The position numbers were made by a program, and so were the translations under genes. Shown piece after piece: positions 47,190 to 55,173 of a stretch of 64,000 nt of DNA; positions within the stretch are counted from its first letter, which is position 1, and each line of letters opens with the position of its first letter. The DNA is from Exiguobacterium acetylicum DSM 20416 (GTDB taxonomy: Bacteria; Bacillota; Bacilli; Exiguobacteriales; Exiguobacteriaceae), in NCBI RefSeq assembly GCF_000702605.1, contig NZ_JNIR01000001.1, forward strand, positions 1,416,501-1,480,500, given 5' to 3'. Under the pieces are notes generated by a model. That model saw only the letters and a list, made by a program, of their open reading frames with translations. It made no database searches and was not told the origin of the DNA.

Positions 47190-47846
47190 TCAGGTGAATG
47201 GATTCATGCCCCTTCTTGAACTTTTCATTTGCATTTGATAACAGTGACGCAATACAAGCTCACGACTTCGGTCGGGAATCATCGTAAATTGGAAAGCTAA
47301 TTCGTATCGTTCTTCGCGCCGATCAATTCGGACGAGTTCAGCGACGACGTCTAGTGTACTTGATACACCCTCACCAGTAGGCAAAATGAATGTCATTTCC
47401 ACCTCTTCCTCTTTTTGAACCGGTAATTGATCCGACAAGATCATCATCCCTCCAGCCGATAGATCGAGCGTCACAGTCGTAAACGGCTCGAAATGTGTTT
47501 TATGAGGGTGTACAGCGACATCGAGTATTTGCGGTACTCGGACGAACTGACGTCGTTGGATGCGTTCGATTTGATCATCCTTCGGTCGTTTCAAAGCATA
47601 TCGTTGACCGCGAAGTGGATCATTTTGTCGTTCAACGACGACCGTATCAAATCCAAATAATTTGCCCTTCTCCTTAAAGAAATAAAAGGACACTTCTTCT
47701 TGCTCTGACAAGATGAATGTCTTCAGTGTCGCGACCTCACTCGGTGCTTCAATCCAAATCAATCGATTCGTCACGGCCGTCACCTTTGAGCGACCTTGTC
47801 GATCCTCACTATTCGAAAGCATTACCAAATCCCCAATTTCCATCAT
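47190..47846 (-). CDS. YpfA/MotI-like PilZ protein (c-di-GMP flagellar brake)
   Basis: A 218-residue protein with an N-terminal YcgR-like domain and a PilZ domain. The c-di-GMP motifs are RRQFVRVP and TLDLSAGGMMIL, matching R-x3-R and D-x-S-x2-G. In B. subtilis the homologue MotI (YpfA/DgrA) binds c-di-GMP and acts on MotA to stop flagella. The genomic place next to cmk agrees. GGAG lies before ATG. Confidence 0.88.
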   Translation of the reverse strand: MMEIGDLVMLSNSEDRQGRSKVTAVTNRLIWIEAPSEVATLKTFILSEQEEVSFYFFKEKGKLFGFDTVVVERQNDPLRGQRYALKRPKDDQIERIQRRQFVRVPQILDVAVHPHKTHFEPFTTVTLDLSAGGMMILSDQLPVQKEEEVEMTFILPTGEGVSSTLDVVAELVRIDRREERYELAFQFTMIPDRSRELVLRHCYQMQMKSSRRGMNPFT

Positions 47847-47865
47847 ACTACTTCGCTCCTACTCT

Positions 47866-48543
47866 CTATTCGATGCCATCTGAATGTTGTTTTTTTCGTT
47901 TGAATCGCCGATTTAAACGATTGGCACCTCGTACTTGAAATAATCCAATCGTCCATAGGATGACCATGAAGACGATTGGCAAAAAAGATATACCACCATT
48001 TTCCAATATTAACAAATTAAATAAGATATGCGCAAATACCGGAAGCGCAATCGAGAGGGACAACCAGCGATAAGGATGAGGCGAGAATTTCGCCATGCCC
48101 ATGAAGAATCCCATGATGACCGCAAACAAAGCATGACCAGATACTGGTAAGAGTGCACGGAACAGCATATGTTCGACTGTTCCATTCACCATCAGATATA
48201 AAATATTCTCAAGCGTTGCGAACCCAAGTGAACAGGCTACCGCGTAGATGATCCCGTCGTAATAATCATTAAACCGTTGATGGATATAGACCGTATAAAA
48301 GACGACAAACCATTTGGCGAATTCTTCCGTGATAGCTGTTCGAATCAACTGTACCTCTTCACGCCCACCAAACTCTGTCTGGACGATATAGTCGATGAAC
48401 ATCAAGGGAAAGACAAGTAAAATACCGAAAATGAAACTTCGAAGAATATAGCCGACTGGCTCCGATTCATGTTCGTGACGTAGATAAAAATAAGTTAGGA
48501 GTGCGATGCCTGGGGCAACTCCGGAGAAAACGATTTGAACCAC
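47866..48543 (-). CDS. prsW: PrsW intramembrane protease
   Basis: A 225-residue protein with about eight membrane spans. Conserved EE-x2-K is in RTAITEEFAKWFVVFYTVYI; histidines are in LLPVSGHALFAVIMGFFMG and FAHILFNLLILE. PrsW makes the first cut in anti-sigma factor RsiW in B. subtilis. The start is GTG at 48543 with GAGAGGA upstream, giving the usual VFSGVAPGIALLTYFYL N-terminus; the longer in-frame part has no such site. sleB-ypeB, which neighbour it in spore formers, are absent. Confidence 0.88.
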   Translation of the reverse strand: MVQIVFSGVAPGIALLTYFYLRHEHESEPVGYILRSFIFGILLVFPLMFIDYIVQTEFGGREEVQLIRTAITEEFAKWFVVFYTVYIHQRFNDYYDGIIYAVACSLGFATLENILYLMVNGTVEHMLFRALLPVSGHALFAVIMGFFMGMAKFSPHPYRWLSLSIALPVFAHILFNLLILENGGISFLPIVFMVILWTIGLFQVRGANRLNRRFKRKKQHSDGIE

Positions 48544-48611
48544 GCTTCCTCTCCCCCTTTCTTCCTCATTTATAAGAATAAAGGTTTCTTGGAAAAAAGA
48601 AAACGTCCTCG

Positions 48612-48639
48612 TTGTTTCAGGAGGGAAAAAGGTTACAAT
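48612..48639 (+). promoter_or_regulatory. Possible promoter for asparaginase
   Basis: TTGTTT (48612-48617), 16 bases, TACAAT (48634-48639). It is about 70 bases before the asparaginase start and in the gap to divergent prsW. Confidence 0.5.
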
Positions 48640-48711
48640 ATGTGAGAACGAATTGAATCCGCTATAGAAAGTAGGTGAAGGTCTTCTGTCTGTAGACAAG
48701 GACCCTTTAGC

Positions 48712-49680
48712 ATGAAATCATTATTACTCATTCATACGGGTGGAACGATTGCCATGGCACAGGATCATTCTGGTCATGTCTTACCAAATGATATCAATCC
48801 ACTCGACGCTTCACTCCCGCGAGCAACAGATATCGCCAACATCACGACGCGTCACTTTGCCAATTTGCCTTCTCCTCATATGACACCTGACATCATGTTG
48901 CGTCTAGCCCATTTCATCGAGAGTGAGCTAACAAAGGAACATTACGATGGCGTCGTCATCACCCACGGAACGGACACACTGGAAGAGACGGCTTATTTTT
49001 TGCATTTGACGCTTGGTGCACCCGTTCCAATTGTTTTGACAGGAGCCATGCGTTCTTCTAATGAGGTCGGATCCGATGGTGAGTTTAATCTGATTACGGC
49101 ACTTCGTGTCGCTGTCAGTGAAGCTGCGCGCGGAAAAGGTGTCCTCGTCGTCTTCAATGGGGAAATTCATTCGGCATTCAACGTCACAAAAACGCATACG
49201 TCATCCGTCGATACGTTCAAATCCGTTCATTTCGGAAATCTTGGGATGGTAACGAAGGATCATGTCTACTTATTCAATACACCGCTTTTAAAACAAACAC
49301 ATATGGTGACTTCGCTCTCAAAACGGGTCGCCGTTCTCAAAGTCTCTGCCGGTATGGAACCCGACTTATTACTTGCTGTGAAACAGCTCGGTTATGATGG
49401 ACTCGTCCTTGAAGTCCTTGGTCAAGGAAACGTACCACCGAGTATCGTGGATGCCATCGCTGAATTGATTACCGTCATGCCGATCGTCATCGTCAGTCGC
49501 TGTTTCAACGGAATCGTTCAAGACGTCTACGGATATACGGGTGGAGGACAACAATTAAAAGAACTCGGCGTCATTTTCTCGAATGGACTGAATTCACAAA
49601 AAGCGCGGCTTAAACTGATGGTCGAACTCGAAATCAATGCCTCACAACTAGAACTCGAAGAATCATTTCGCGTTGAATAA
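48712..49680 (+). CDS. ansA: L-asparaginase, type I
   Basis: A 322-residue asparaginase without a signal peptide, so cytosolic. The first catalytic Thr is in LLLIHTGGTIAMAQDHSG; the second motif is VVITHGTDTLEETAYFLHLT. LTGAMRSSNEVGSDGEFNL is the conserved third region. It converts asparagine to aspartate and ammonia. AAGGA lies nine bases before ATG. Single plus-strand gene with terminator. Confidence 0.93.
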   Translation: MKSLLLIHTGGTIAMAQDHSGHVLPNDINPLDASLPRATDIANITTRHFANLPSPHMTPDIMLRLAHFIESELTKEHYDGVVITHGTDTLEETAYFLHLTLGAPVPIVLTGAMRSSNEVGSDGEFNLITALRVAVSEAARGKGVLVVFNGEIHSAFNVTKTHTSSVDTFKSVHFGNLGMVTKDHVYLFNTPLLKQTHMVTSLSKRVAVLKVSAGMEPDLLLAVKQLGYDGLVLEVLGQGNVPPSIVDAIAELITVMPIVIVSRCFNGIVQDVYGYTGGGQQLKELGVIFSNGLNSQKARLKLMVELEINASQLELEESFRVE

Positions 49681-49683
49681 ATG

Positions 49684-49732
49684 AAAAAAACCTCTTGATT
49701 CGGAAATTTATTTTCCAAATCAAGAGGTTTTG
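49684..49732. terminator. Bidirectional terminator, ansA / bdr
   Basis: AACCTCTTGATT (to 49700) pairs with AATCAAGAGGTT (49718-49729), with further GGAAA/TTTCC pairing inside. Both convergent genes end here. Confidence 0.9.
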
Positions 49733-49733
49733 T

Positions 49734-50723
49734 TTAGGCTTGTATCGATGCACCACGTAACCGTTCAACGAGATGGTTTGCAATGTTCGCACCGTGAAAA
49801 CGTCCATTTTCAATGAATATTTTATTGGCGTCATATCCTGCTGCCACGACACCTGCGATATAGATGCCCGGGACATTCGATTCCATCGTCTCTTCGTCAT
49901 GACTCGGAATACCGGTCTCGCGATCAATCGTGATGCCTGTGTCAGCGAACAAACCGACGTCTGGCGTGTATCCGGTCATCGCAAATACAAAATCAGCACG
50001 GACGGTTCGTTTGTCTCCATCTATTTGATAAACGACCTCTTGTTCCGTGATTTCTTCGATCGTCGCCTCAAAAATCATCTTGACCTTTTCCGAACGAACG
50101 AGAGATTCGAAGTTCGGCAACACCCATGGTTTGATGGATGGACTATACTCCGGTCCACGGTAAAGGACGGTCACACGTGCTCCCGCTTTTTCAAGTTCAA
50201 TCGCTGCATCAACGCTCGAATTTTTCCCACCGATGACGACGACATCTTGATCAAAATACGGATGTCCTTCCGTAAAGTAGTGCGAGACATGAGGTAATTC
50301 CTCTCCAGGAACATCCATTCGGTTCGGTAAACCATAATAACCTGTCGCAAGCACGACGGAACGAGCTTCTCGGCTTCTTTTTTCCCCGGAACGCTCCGAG
50401 TGGATGATAAAATGATCCGCTTGACGTTCAATCCGCTCGACCGTCTCAAACGGACGAATCGTCAATTGTTTTCGTTTGACGACTTCTCGATAATAGACGA
50501 GCGCGTCGAGACGTCGTGGCTTTAATTCTTTATTGATGAACGGTATACCACCAATTTCTAACTTCTCACTACTTGAAAAGAACGTTTGATGCGTCGGATA
50601 ACGATAAATCGCTTCGACGATATTTCCCTTTTCGAGCACTTCGACGTCTAGTCCCCGATCTTGCATTTCGATCGCTGCCGATAACCCACATGGGCCTGCA
50701 CCGATTACGATACAATCTAACAT
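49734..50723 (-). CDS. bdr: Bacillithiol disulfide reductase (YpdA)
   Basis: A 329-residue FAD/NADPH flavoprotein. The FAD motif CIVIGAGPCGLSAAIEMQD includes Cys14, the residue proposed for bacillithiol disulfide reduction. The NADPH motif is VVVIGGKNSSVDAAIELEKA. A final FAD motif is IYIAGVVAAGYDANKIFIEN. With bshA at 25234 it indicates a bacillithiol redox system. It lies between gudB and ansA; ypdA-gudB adjacency is that of B. subtilis. Confidence 0.92.
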   Translation of the reverse strand: MLDCIVIGAGPCGLSAAIEMQDRGLDVEVLEKGNIVEAIYRYPTHQTFFSSSEKLEIGGIPFINKELKPRRLDALVYYREVVKRKQLTIRPFETVERIERQADHFIIHSERSGEKRSREARSVVLATGYYGLPNRMDVPGEELPHVSHYFTEGHPYFDQDVVVIGGKNSSVDAAIELEKAGARVTVLYRGPEYSPSIKPWVLPNFESLVRSEKVKMIFEATIEEITEQEVVYQIDGDKRTVRADFVFAMTGYTPDVGLFADTGITIDRETGIPSHDEETMESNVPGIYIAGVVAAGYDANKIFIENGRFHGANIANHLVERLRGASIQA

Positions 50724-50799
50724 TCGAATATCTCCTCTTCCGGTTGCTTTTTTTATATCTTAGCAAATCTCTACCATAGACGAAAGAAATTGCAATGCA

Positions 50800-50836
50800 A
50801 AACGCCCGCTCTTCGCAAAGAAGAAGCGGACGTTCA
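50800..50836 (-). terminator. Terminator after gudB
   Basis: On the minus strand AACGTCCGCTTCTT pairs imperfectly with GAAGAGCGGGCGTT and is followed by TTG. It lies just after the gudB stop at 50845. Confidence 0.6.
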
Positions 50837-50844
50837 TTATCATA

Positions 50845-52110
50845 TTAGACCCAACCACGGAAACGAGATGCTTCCGCCATCTTCCGGACACCTACCATAT
50901 AAGCGGCAAGTCGCATGTCGACATTACGCGTCTGCGCTGTCTGATAGACTTGGTTGAACGAGTTCACGAGTACTTTTTCAAGTTTCTCGTGTACTTCCTC
51001 TTCCGTCCAGTAATACCCTTGGTTGTTTTGGACCCATTCGAAGTAAGAAACCGTTACGCCACCACTCGAAGCAAGAACATCCGGAACGATCAGGATGTCA
51101 CGTTCAGCGAGAATTTTCGTCGCCTCGTTCGTCGTCGGACCGTTAGCCGCTTCAACGACGATCGCTGCTTTGATATCGTGCGCATTGTCTTCTGTGATTT
51201 GATTCTCGATTGCTGCCGGAACAAGAATATCACATTCAAGTTCAAGCAATTCTTTATTCGAGATCGTATTTTTGAACAATGTCGTCACGGTACCGAACGA
51301 GTCACGACGGTCGAGTAGGTATGGAATATCGAGACCGTTTGGATCATGGAGTGCCCCGTACGCATCGCTGATCGCGATGACTTTTGCACCTAAATCATAC
51401 ATGAATTTCGATAAGAAACTTCCGGCGTTGCCGAATCCTTGAACGACGACACGTGCGCCTTCGAGCGAGATACCCTTTTTAGCAGCCGCTTCCCGAATCA
51501 TGATTGCGACACCTTTCGCCGTCGCTGTCTCACGACCGTGTGAACCACCGAGGACGAGCGGTTTCCCTGTAATGAAACCAGGTGAGTTGAATTCATCGAT
51601 TCGACTGTATTCGTCCATCATCCATGCCATGATTTGCGAGTTCGTGAAGACGTCAGGTGCTGGAATATCCTTCGTCGGTCCAACGATTTGACTGATAGCA
51701 CGGACATATCCACGGCTGAGACGTTCGATTTCACGGAAGCTCATCTCACGTGGATCACAGATGATTCCGCCTTTACCGCCGCCGTATGGTAAGTCAACGA
51801 TACCAGCTTTCAGACTCATCCAGACGGATAATGCTTTGACTTCGACTTCCGTCACGTTTGGGTGGAAACGAATTCCACCTTTCGTCGGTCCAACGGCATC
51901 GTTATGTTGCGCACGATATCCTGTGAAGATTTTCGTCGAACCATCATCCATCCGTACCGGAATCCGGACTGTCAACATCCGGAGTGGTTCTTTAAGTAAT
52001 TCGTACATCTCGTCTGGATAACCAAGTTTCCCTAGTGCCTCCTTGACGATTTCTTGTGTTGCTTCCAGTACGTTCTTGCGGTGATTCGCATGTTGTTGGT
52101 CAGTGATCAT
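50845..52110 (-). CDS. gudB: Glutamate dehydrogenase (GudB/RocG type)
   Basis: A 421-residue NAD-dependent dehydrogenase interconverting glutamate and 2-oxoglutarate. It has [20 protein letters not shown] (substrate Lys), [20 protein letters not shown] and the cofactor motif [20 protein letters not shown]. The start at 52110 has GGGGAGG nine bases upstream. A cre-like box at 52212-52225 and a promoter at 52166-52194 precede it. Synteny favours gudB; the cre box is more rocG-like. Confidence 0.95.
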   Translation of the reverse strand: MITDQQHANHRKNVLEATQEIVKEALGKLGYPDEMYELLKEPLRMLTVRIPVRMDDGSTKIFTGYRAQHNDAVGPTKGGIRFHPNVTEVEVKALSVWMSLKAGIVDLPYGGGKGGIICDPREMSFREIERLSRGYVRAISQIVGPTKDIPAPDVFTNSQIMAWMMDEYSRIDEFNSPGFITGKPLVLGGSHGRETATAKGVAIMIREAAAKKGISLEGARVVVQGFGNAGSFLSKFMYDLGAKVIAISDAYGALHDPNGLDIPYLLDRRDSFGTVTTLFKNTISNKELLELECDILVPAAIENQITEDNAHDIKAAIVVEAANGPTTNEATKILAERDILIVPDVLASSGGVTVSYFEWVQNNQGYYWTEEEVHEKLEKVLVNSFNQVYQTAQTRNVDMRLAAYMVGVRKMAEASRFRGWV

Positions 52111-52165
52111 TCCAACGTTCCTCCCCATAAGTGGCATCCCCTATGCCGTTTCCTTGTTCGGATAA

Positions 52166-52194
52166 AGTATACTCTTTTCTCGAACGTAATGAAA
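52166..52194 (-). promoter_or_regulatory. gudB promoter
   Basis: On the minus strand TTTCAT (-35, 52189-52194), 17 bases, TATACT (-10, 52166-52171). The -10 is good, the -35 is weak, which fits an activator-dependent or weak promoter. Confidence 0.6.
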
Positions 52195-52211
52195 GGGGTT
52201 ACGCCTATATT

Positions 52212-52225
52212 TGTAAGCGCTTTCT
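52212..52225. promoter_or_regulatory. cre-like CcpA box upstream of gudB
   Basis: TGTAAGCGCTTTCT matches TGNAANCGNTNNCA at 13 of 14 positions. It lies in the 134-base gap between ddl and gudB, about 18 bases upstream of the proposed -35. Confidence 0.6.
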
Positions 52226-52244
52226 CACTTCTTTTCCTAGGATA

Positions 52245-53189
52245 TCATTGATTTGGTTGTTTTGTTTGACGATGTCGTTCGATCGCCAGTTCCATGAAAT
52301 ATTCGACCAATTCCGGATATTCAATTCCCACTGCTCGTGCACCGTCCGGGAATAAACTGGTCGAAGTCATACCAGGAAGTGTATTCGTCTCCAAGATGAC
52401 TGGATTTCCGGATTCCGGCACAAGGAAATCAGATCGCGAGTATCCTGCACAGCCAAGTACTTGATGCGCTTTAACAGCCCATTCTTGAAGTTTTTCTGTC
52501 GTTGCTTCATCCAGTTCAGCAGGACAAATATGCTCCGAACCTCCGATGGCATATTTGGATTCATAGTCATAAAAAGCGTTCTTCGGAATGATCTCGATGA
52601 CCGGCAGTGCTTTTTCTGCACCTTTATGTCCGACGACTGGAACTGTCACTTCACGCCCTTTAATAAACTGTTCGACAAGAACTGCATCGTCTGCTTCAAA
52701 GGCTTTCGCGATTCCTTCACGTAACATCGTCTCGTCTTGAGCAATCGTCAATCCGTTTGATGAGCCTTCTTGTGCTGGTTTGACGACACAAGGAAATTGA
52801 CCATTCCACTCTGCGATTTTTGCTTCGATATCATCTCCACGCTCTAACAGCACATCACGAGCGATCGTAATGCCTGCTTTATCAAAGTGAACTTTCGAAC
52901 GTGCCTTATCCATCGCTAGCGCTGACGCTAACACACCTGAACCTGTATATGGAATGTCTGCCAGTTCAAGCAATGCTTGTACGCGTCCATCTTCACCAAT
53001 TTTCCCGTGAAGAGCGATGACAGCCACATCTACATCCAGCTGGAAGAGTTCATGCGCTTGATCAGGGTGGAAATCAACAGCCGTGACCTCATGCCCTTTA
53101 CTGTTTAATGCTTCCATGATCGACTTTCCACTGTTTAATGAAACCTCCCGTTCTCCTGAAGTCCCACCGTATAATACTGCCACTTTCAT
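52245..53189 (-). CDS. ddl: D-alanine--D-alanine ligase
   Basis: A 314-residue ATP-grasp ligase for the cell-wall dipeptide. It has VLYGGTSGEREVSLNSGKSI, FPCVVKPAQEGSSNGLTIAQ, and the C-terminal VILETNTLPGMTSTSLFPDG. The length fits the short DdlB type (about 306 residues) rather than the 350-residue type of B. subtilis. It lies between ypbH and gudB, a place where B. subtilis has no ddl, so it may have moved here. Confidence 0.94.
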   Translation of the reverse strand: MKVAVLYGGTSGEREVSLNSGKSIMEALNSKGHEVTAVDFHPDQAHELFQLDVDVAVIALHGKIGEDGRVQALLELADIPYTGSGVLASALAMDKARSKVHFDKAGITIARDVLLERGDDIEAKIAEWNGQFPCVVKPAQEGSSNGLTIAQDETMLREGIAKAFEADDAVLVEQFIKGREVTVPVVGHKGAEKALPVIEIIPKNAFYDYESKYAIGGSEHICPAELDEATTEKLQEWAVKAHQVLGCAGYSRSDFLVPESGNPVILETNTLPGMTSTSLFPDGARAVGIEYPELVEYFMELAIERHRQTKQPNQ

Positions 53190-53282
53190 CCTACTTCACT
53201 CCTTCTTCTTACGTTCAATGATTATCATACCATCCTTCTGACGATGAAAAAATACAAAATGGTGCCACTTCCAGCAGAAGAC

Positions 53283-53323
53283 AAAAAGGTGCGGCATCCC
53301 CCCCTATGAGGGAATGGCGCACC
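53283..53323 (-). terminator. Terminator after ypbH
   Basis: GGTGCG (53288-53293) pairs with CGCACC (53318-53323), plus an inner CATCCC/GGGAATG part. TTTTT on the minus strand (53283-53287) follows. Confidence 0.85.
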
Positions 53324-53330
53324 TGATGTT

Positions 53331-53921
53331 TTACATATTAAACTGTTCAGCTATCGTTGCGACGGCATGTTCCGCCTGAATCGTTTTCCCATACTCCGCC
53401 ATGACGAGTGGACTTTTCGGGCTCGGTTCACCGTATTCAGATAAAATCGTCGTCACCGTTCGCTCGAGCGCCTCGTTCATTCGTTCTTGGAAATAGAGAT
53501 AATAGCTTCCCTCGAAGAAGTAGAGGCTACCCCCTGTCTCTGTACGAGGCATATGCCGCAATAATCCATGACTCGCTTGAATGACGTCTTCTAGCGAGTG
53601 TAGAGCATATAAGACGTGATGGACGATATCGACTGTCATGCGGATTTCGACTTGATCGAACTCCTCGTTCATCTCTTCTGGCAAATCTCCTTCACGACGT
53701 ACATCAACGAGCATCCCGTCATTCGGGAAGAATGTGACGAAAAATTCGAGTGTTCCTGCTGCCTGAAAACCATAATTCGATTCGGCTTCTTCTAATAAGT
53801 TGCGCAATAAAGCTTGTCCCTTCCCGACAGCCAACGTTTCTGGTCGGACGTCGTGAAGCGATAACTCTTGCTTTGTGATGAAGACACGAAGGTGTCCTTG
53901 TTTCATTTGTTCAAACCTCAT
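53331..53921 (-). CDS. ypbH: MecA-family adaptor (YpbH type)
   Basis: A 196-residue adaptor for the ClpCP protease. The N-terminal domain is MRFEQMKQGHLRVFITKQEL; the C-terminal domain includes FEGSYYLYFQERMNEALERT. MecA and its paralogue YpbH deliver substrates to ClpC. Place near gudB and recQ favours YpbH, though a true MecA role cannot be excluded. GGAGGAG lies six bases before ATG. Confidence 0.88.
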   Translation of the reverse strand: MRFEQMKQGHLRVFITKQELSLHDVRPETLAVGKGQALLRNLLEEAESNYGFQAAGTLEFFVTFFPNDGMLVDVRREGDLPEEMNEEFDQVEIRMTVDIVHHVLYALHSLEDVIQASHGLLRHMPRTETGGSLYFFEGSYYLYFQERMNEALERTVTTILSEYGEPSPKSPLVMAEYGKTIQAEHAVATIAEQFNM

Positions 53922-53937
53922 AATAGACTCCTCCAGT

Positions 53938-53963
53938 CAAAACCGGAAACACAGATGTCTCCG
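53938..53963 (-). terminator. Likely terminator after the MerR-cobalamin gene
   Basis: On the minus strand CGGAGACA pairs with TGTTTCCG around TCTG, followed by GTTTTG. It lies 17 bases after the stop at 53980. Confidence 0.55.
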
Positions 53964-53979
53964 TTCGTTATGAACCATA

Positions 53980-54864
53980 CTATACACCAGTTGTCGGAGT
54001 GAGTCGACTTAACCAACTTTTCCAAGATTGATCGTCTGCACCAAGTAAATGTGGACCATATCGTTCCGGGAGCTGATCGACCGCATAACCACCAAGACCA
54101 ATCTCAAGATCCGGAAAATCAGACATCAAACGTGCTAACGCTTCATCAAGTAACGGTAAATGATCCGATAACGTGCAGGAAAGAATAACGGCTTTCGGTT
54201 GCAGCTGATGCGTAACCGTCACCAAGTCCTGAACCGGTATACCGGAACCGAGGAAAATGACATCAAATCCAGATTGTCGTAAATAAAGTGTAAAGAAAAG
54301 TAGTCCGAGTTCGTGTTCTTCTTCCGGCGCACAAACACAGACGATTCGTGGTAAGAACGGATTGATCGGCATCTGTAACGACAATGTCGAAAGACGAGCT
54401 CTCAGAAATGCCGTCGCAAAATGCTCATGCGCAATCGTAATCTCACCCGACTCCCACTTCACTCCAATCTCATGCAAAAGTGGACCGACGATGTCCTGAA
54501 TGACTTTATCGAAGCTAAACATCGAAAATGCTTTATTCATAATATCATGCGCGTGACGTTCTTCGAAGTTCGTCAATGCCCGGAATAATTGATCTCGCAG
54601 TTCGACTCCGTAATCGTGCGGTACTTCAGCCCGATTGACCGGCATTTCATACAACTGGATTGCTTTAGAGACAGACAATCCCTCTTTTTGTTTATCGACG
54701 ATCCAGCGTAATTTCGCGACGTCGTTATCACTATAAATGCGATGTCCGGATTCACTTCGATCCGGATCGAGCACCTGATATCTCCGCTCCCAAGCACGAA
54801 TGGTCGTCGGGTTGAGTCCCACTAACGCAGCGACTGCTTTGATATTATATTTCCCACGATCCAT
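53980..54864 (-). CDS. MerR-family regulator with B12-binding domain (CarH/LitR-like)
   Basis: A 294-residue regulator. The N-terminal MerR winged helix is YNIKAVAALVGLNPTTIRAW, ERRYQVLDPDRSESGHRIYS. The middle B12-binding cap has W-x9-E-H (KWESGEITIAHEHFATAFL), which in CarH holds the upper face of adenosylcobalamin. The last domain has E-x-H-x2-G (CAPEEEHELGLLFF), the lower His ligand motif, and a Rossmann-like fold with LGSGIPVQDLV. These are the light-sensing residues of CarH photoreceptors. No pigment genes lie nearby. Single gene, target unknown. Confidence 0.88.
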   Translation of the reverse strand: MDRGKYNIKAVAALVGLNPTTIRAWERRYQVLDPDRSESGHRIYSDNDVAKLRWIVDKQKEGLSVSKAIQLYEMPVNRAEVPHDYGVELRDQLFRALTNFEERHAHDIMNKAFSMFSFDKVIQDIVGPLLHEIGVKWESGEITIAHEHFATAFLRARLSTLSLQMPINPFLPRIVCVCAPEEEHELGLLFFTLYLRQSGFDVIFLGSGIPVQDLVTVTHQLQPKAVILSCTLSDHLPLLDEALARLMSDFPDLEIGLGGYAVDQLPERYGPHLLGADDQSWKSWLSRLTPTTGV

Positions 54865-54935
54865 GCATCGTGCCTCCTTCCCCTTCCTTTCTAGTATACG
54901 CTGAAAGGAAAAAAATCTCCGTTCACAATGTGCCC

Positions 54936-55130
54936 TTACATCATGAAACCAATGGAGACGAAGGCGATGATGATCGTGATCATGAGCACCGTCAGCGTGA
55001 TGGCTAACGGATTTTTTCGAAATGGTTGTTTTAATCGCTCGTTTCGAACGTGTTCGATACGCGAAGAACGCGGTGGCAGTGACTGCCCCTCTTCGTTCTG
55101 ATCCAACCGTCGCTGATCTTGTTTACTCAA
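54936..55130 (-). CDS. Small membrane protein, YpbE-like N-terminal part
   Basis: A 64-residue protein. An Arg/Gln-rich cytosolic part (GQSLPPRSSRIEHVRNERLK) is followed by one C-terminal membrane span (PLAITLTVLMITIIIAFVSI). The start of B. subtilis YpbE has a similar SLP-x-R segment and span, followed by a LysM domain that is missing here. It lies between recQ and ypbH, where ypbD-ypbE lie in B. subtilis. It may be a shortened relative; this is inference. Confidence 0.55.
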   Translation of the reverse strand: MSKQDQRRLDQNEEGQSLPPRSSRIEHVRNERLKQPFRKNPLAITLTVLMITIIIAFVSIGFMM

Positions 55131-55173
55131 TGTTCATCACCTTTTCTTGAAAAATATAAGGATATTGTCTAGT

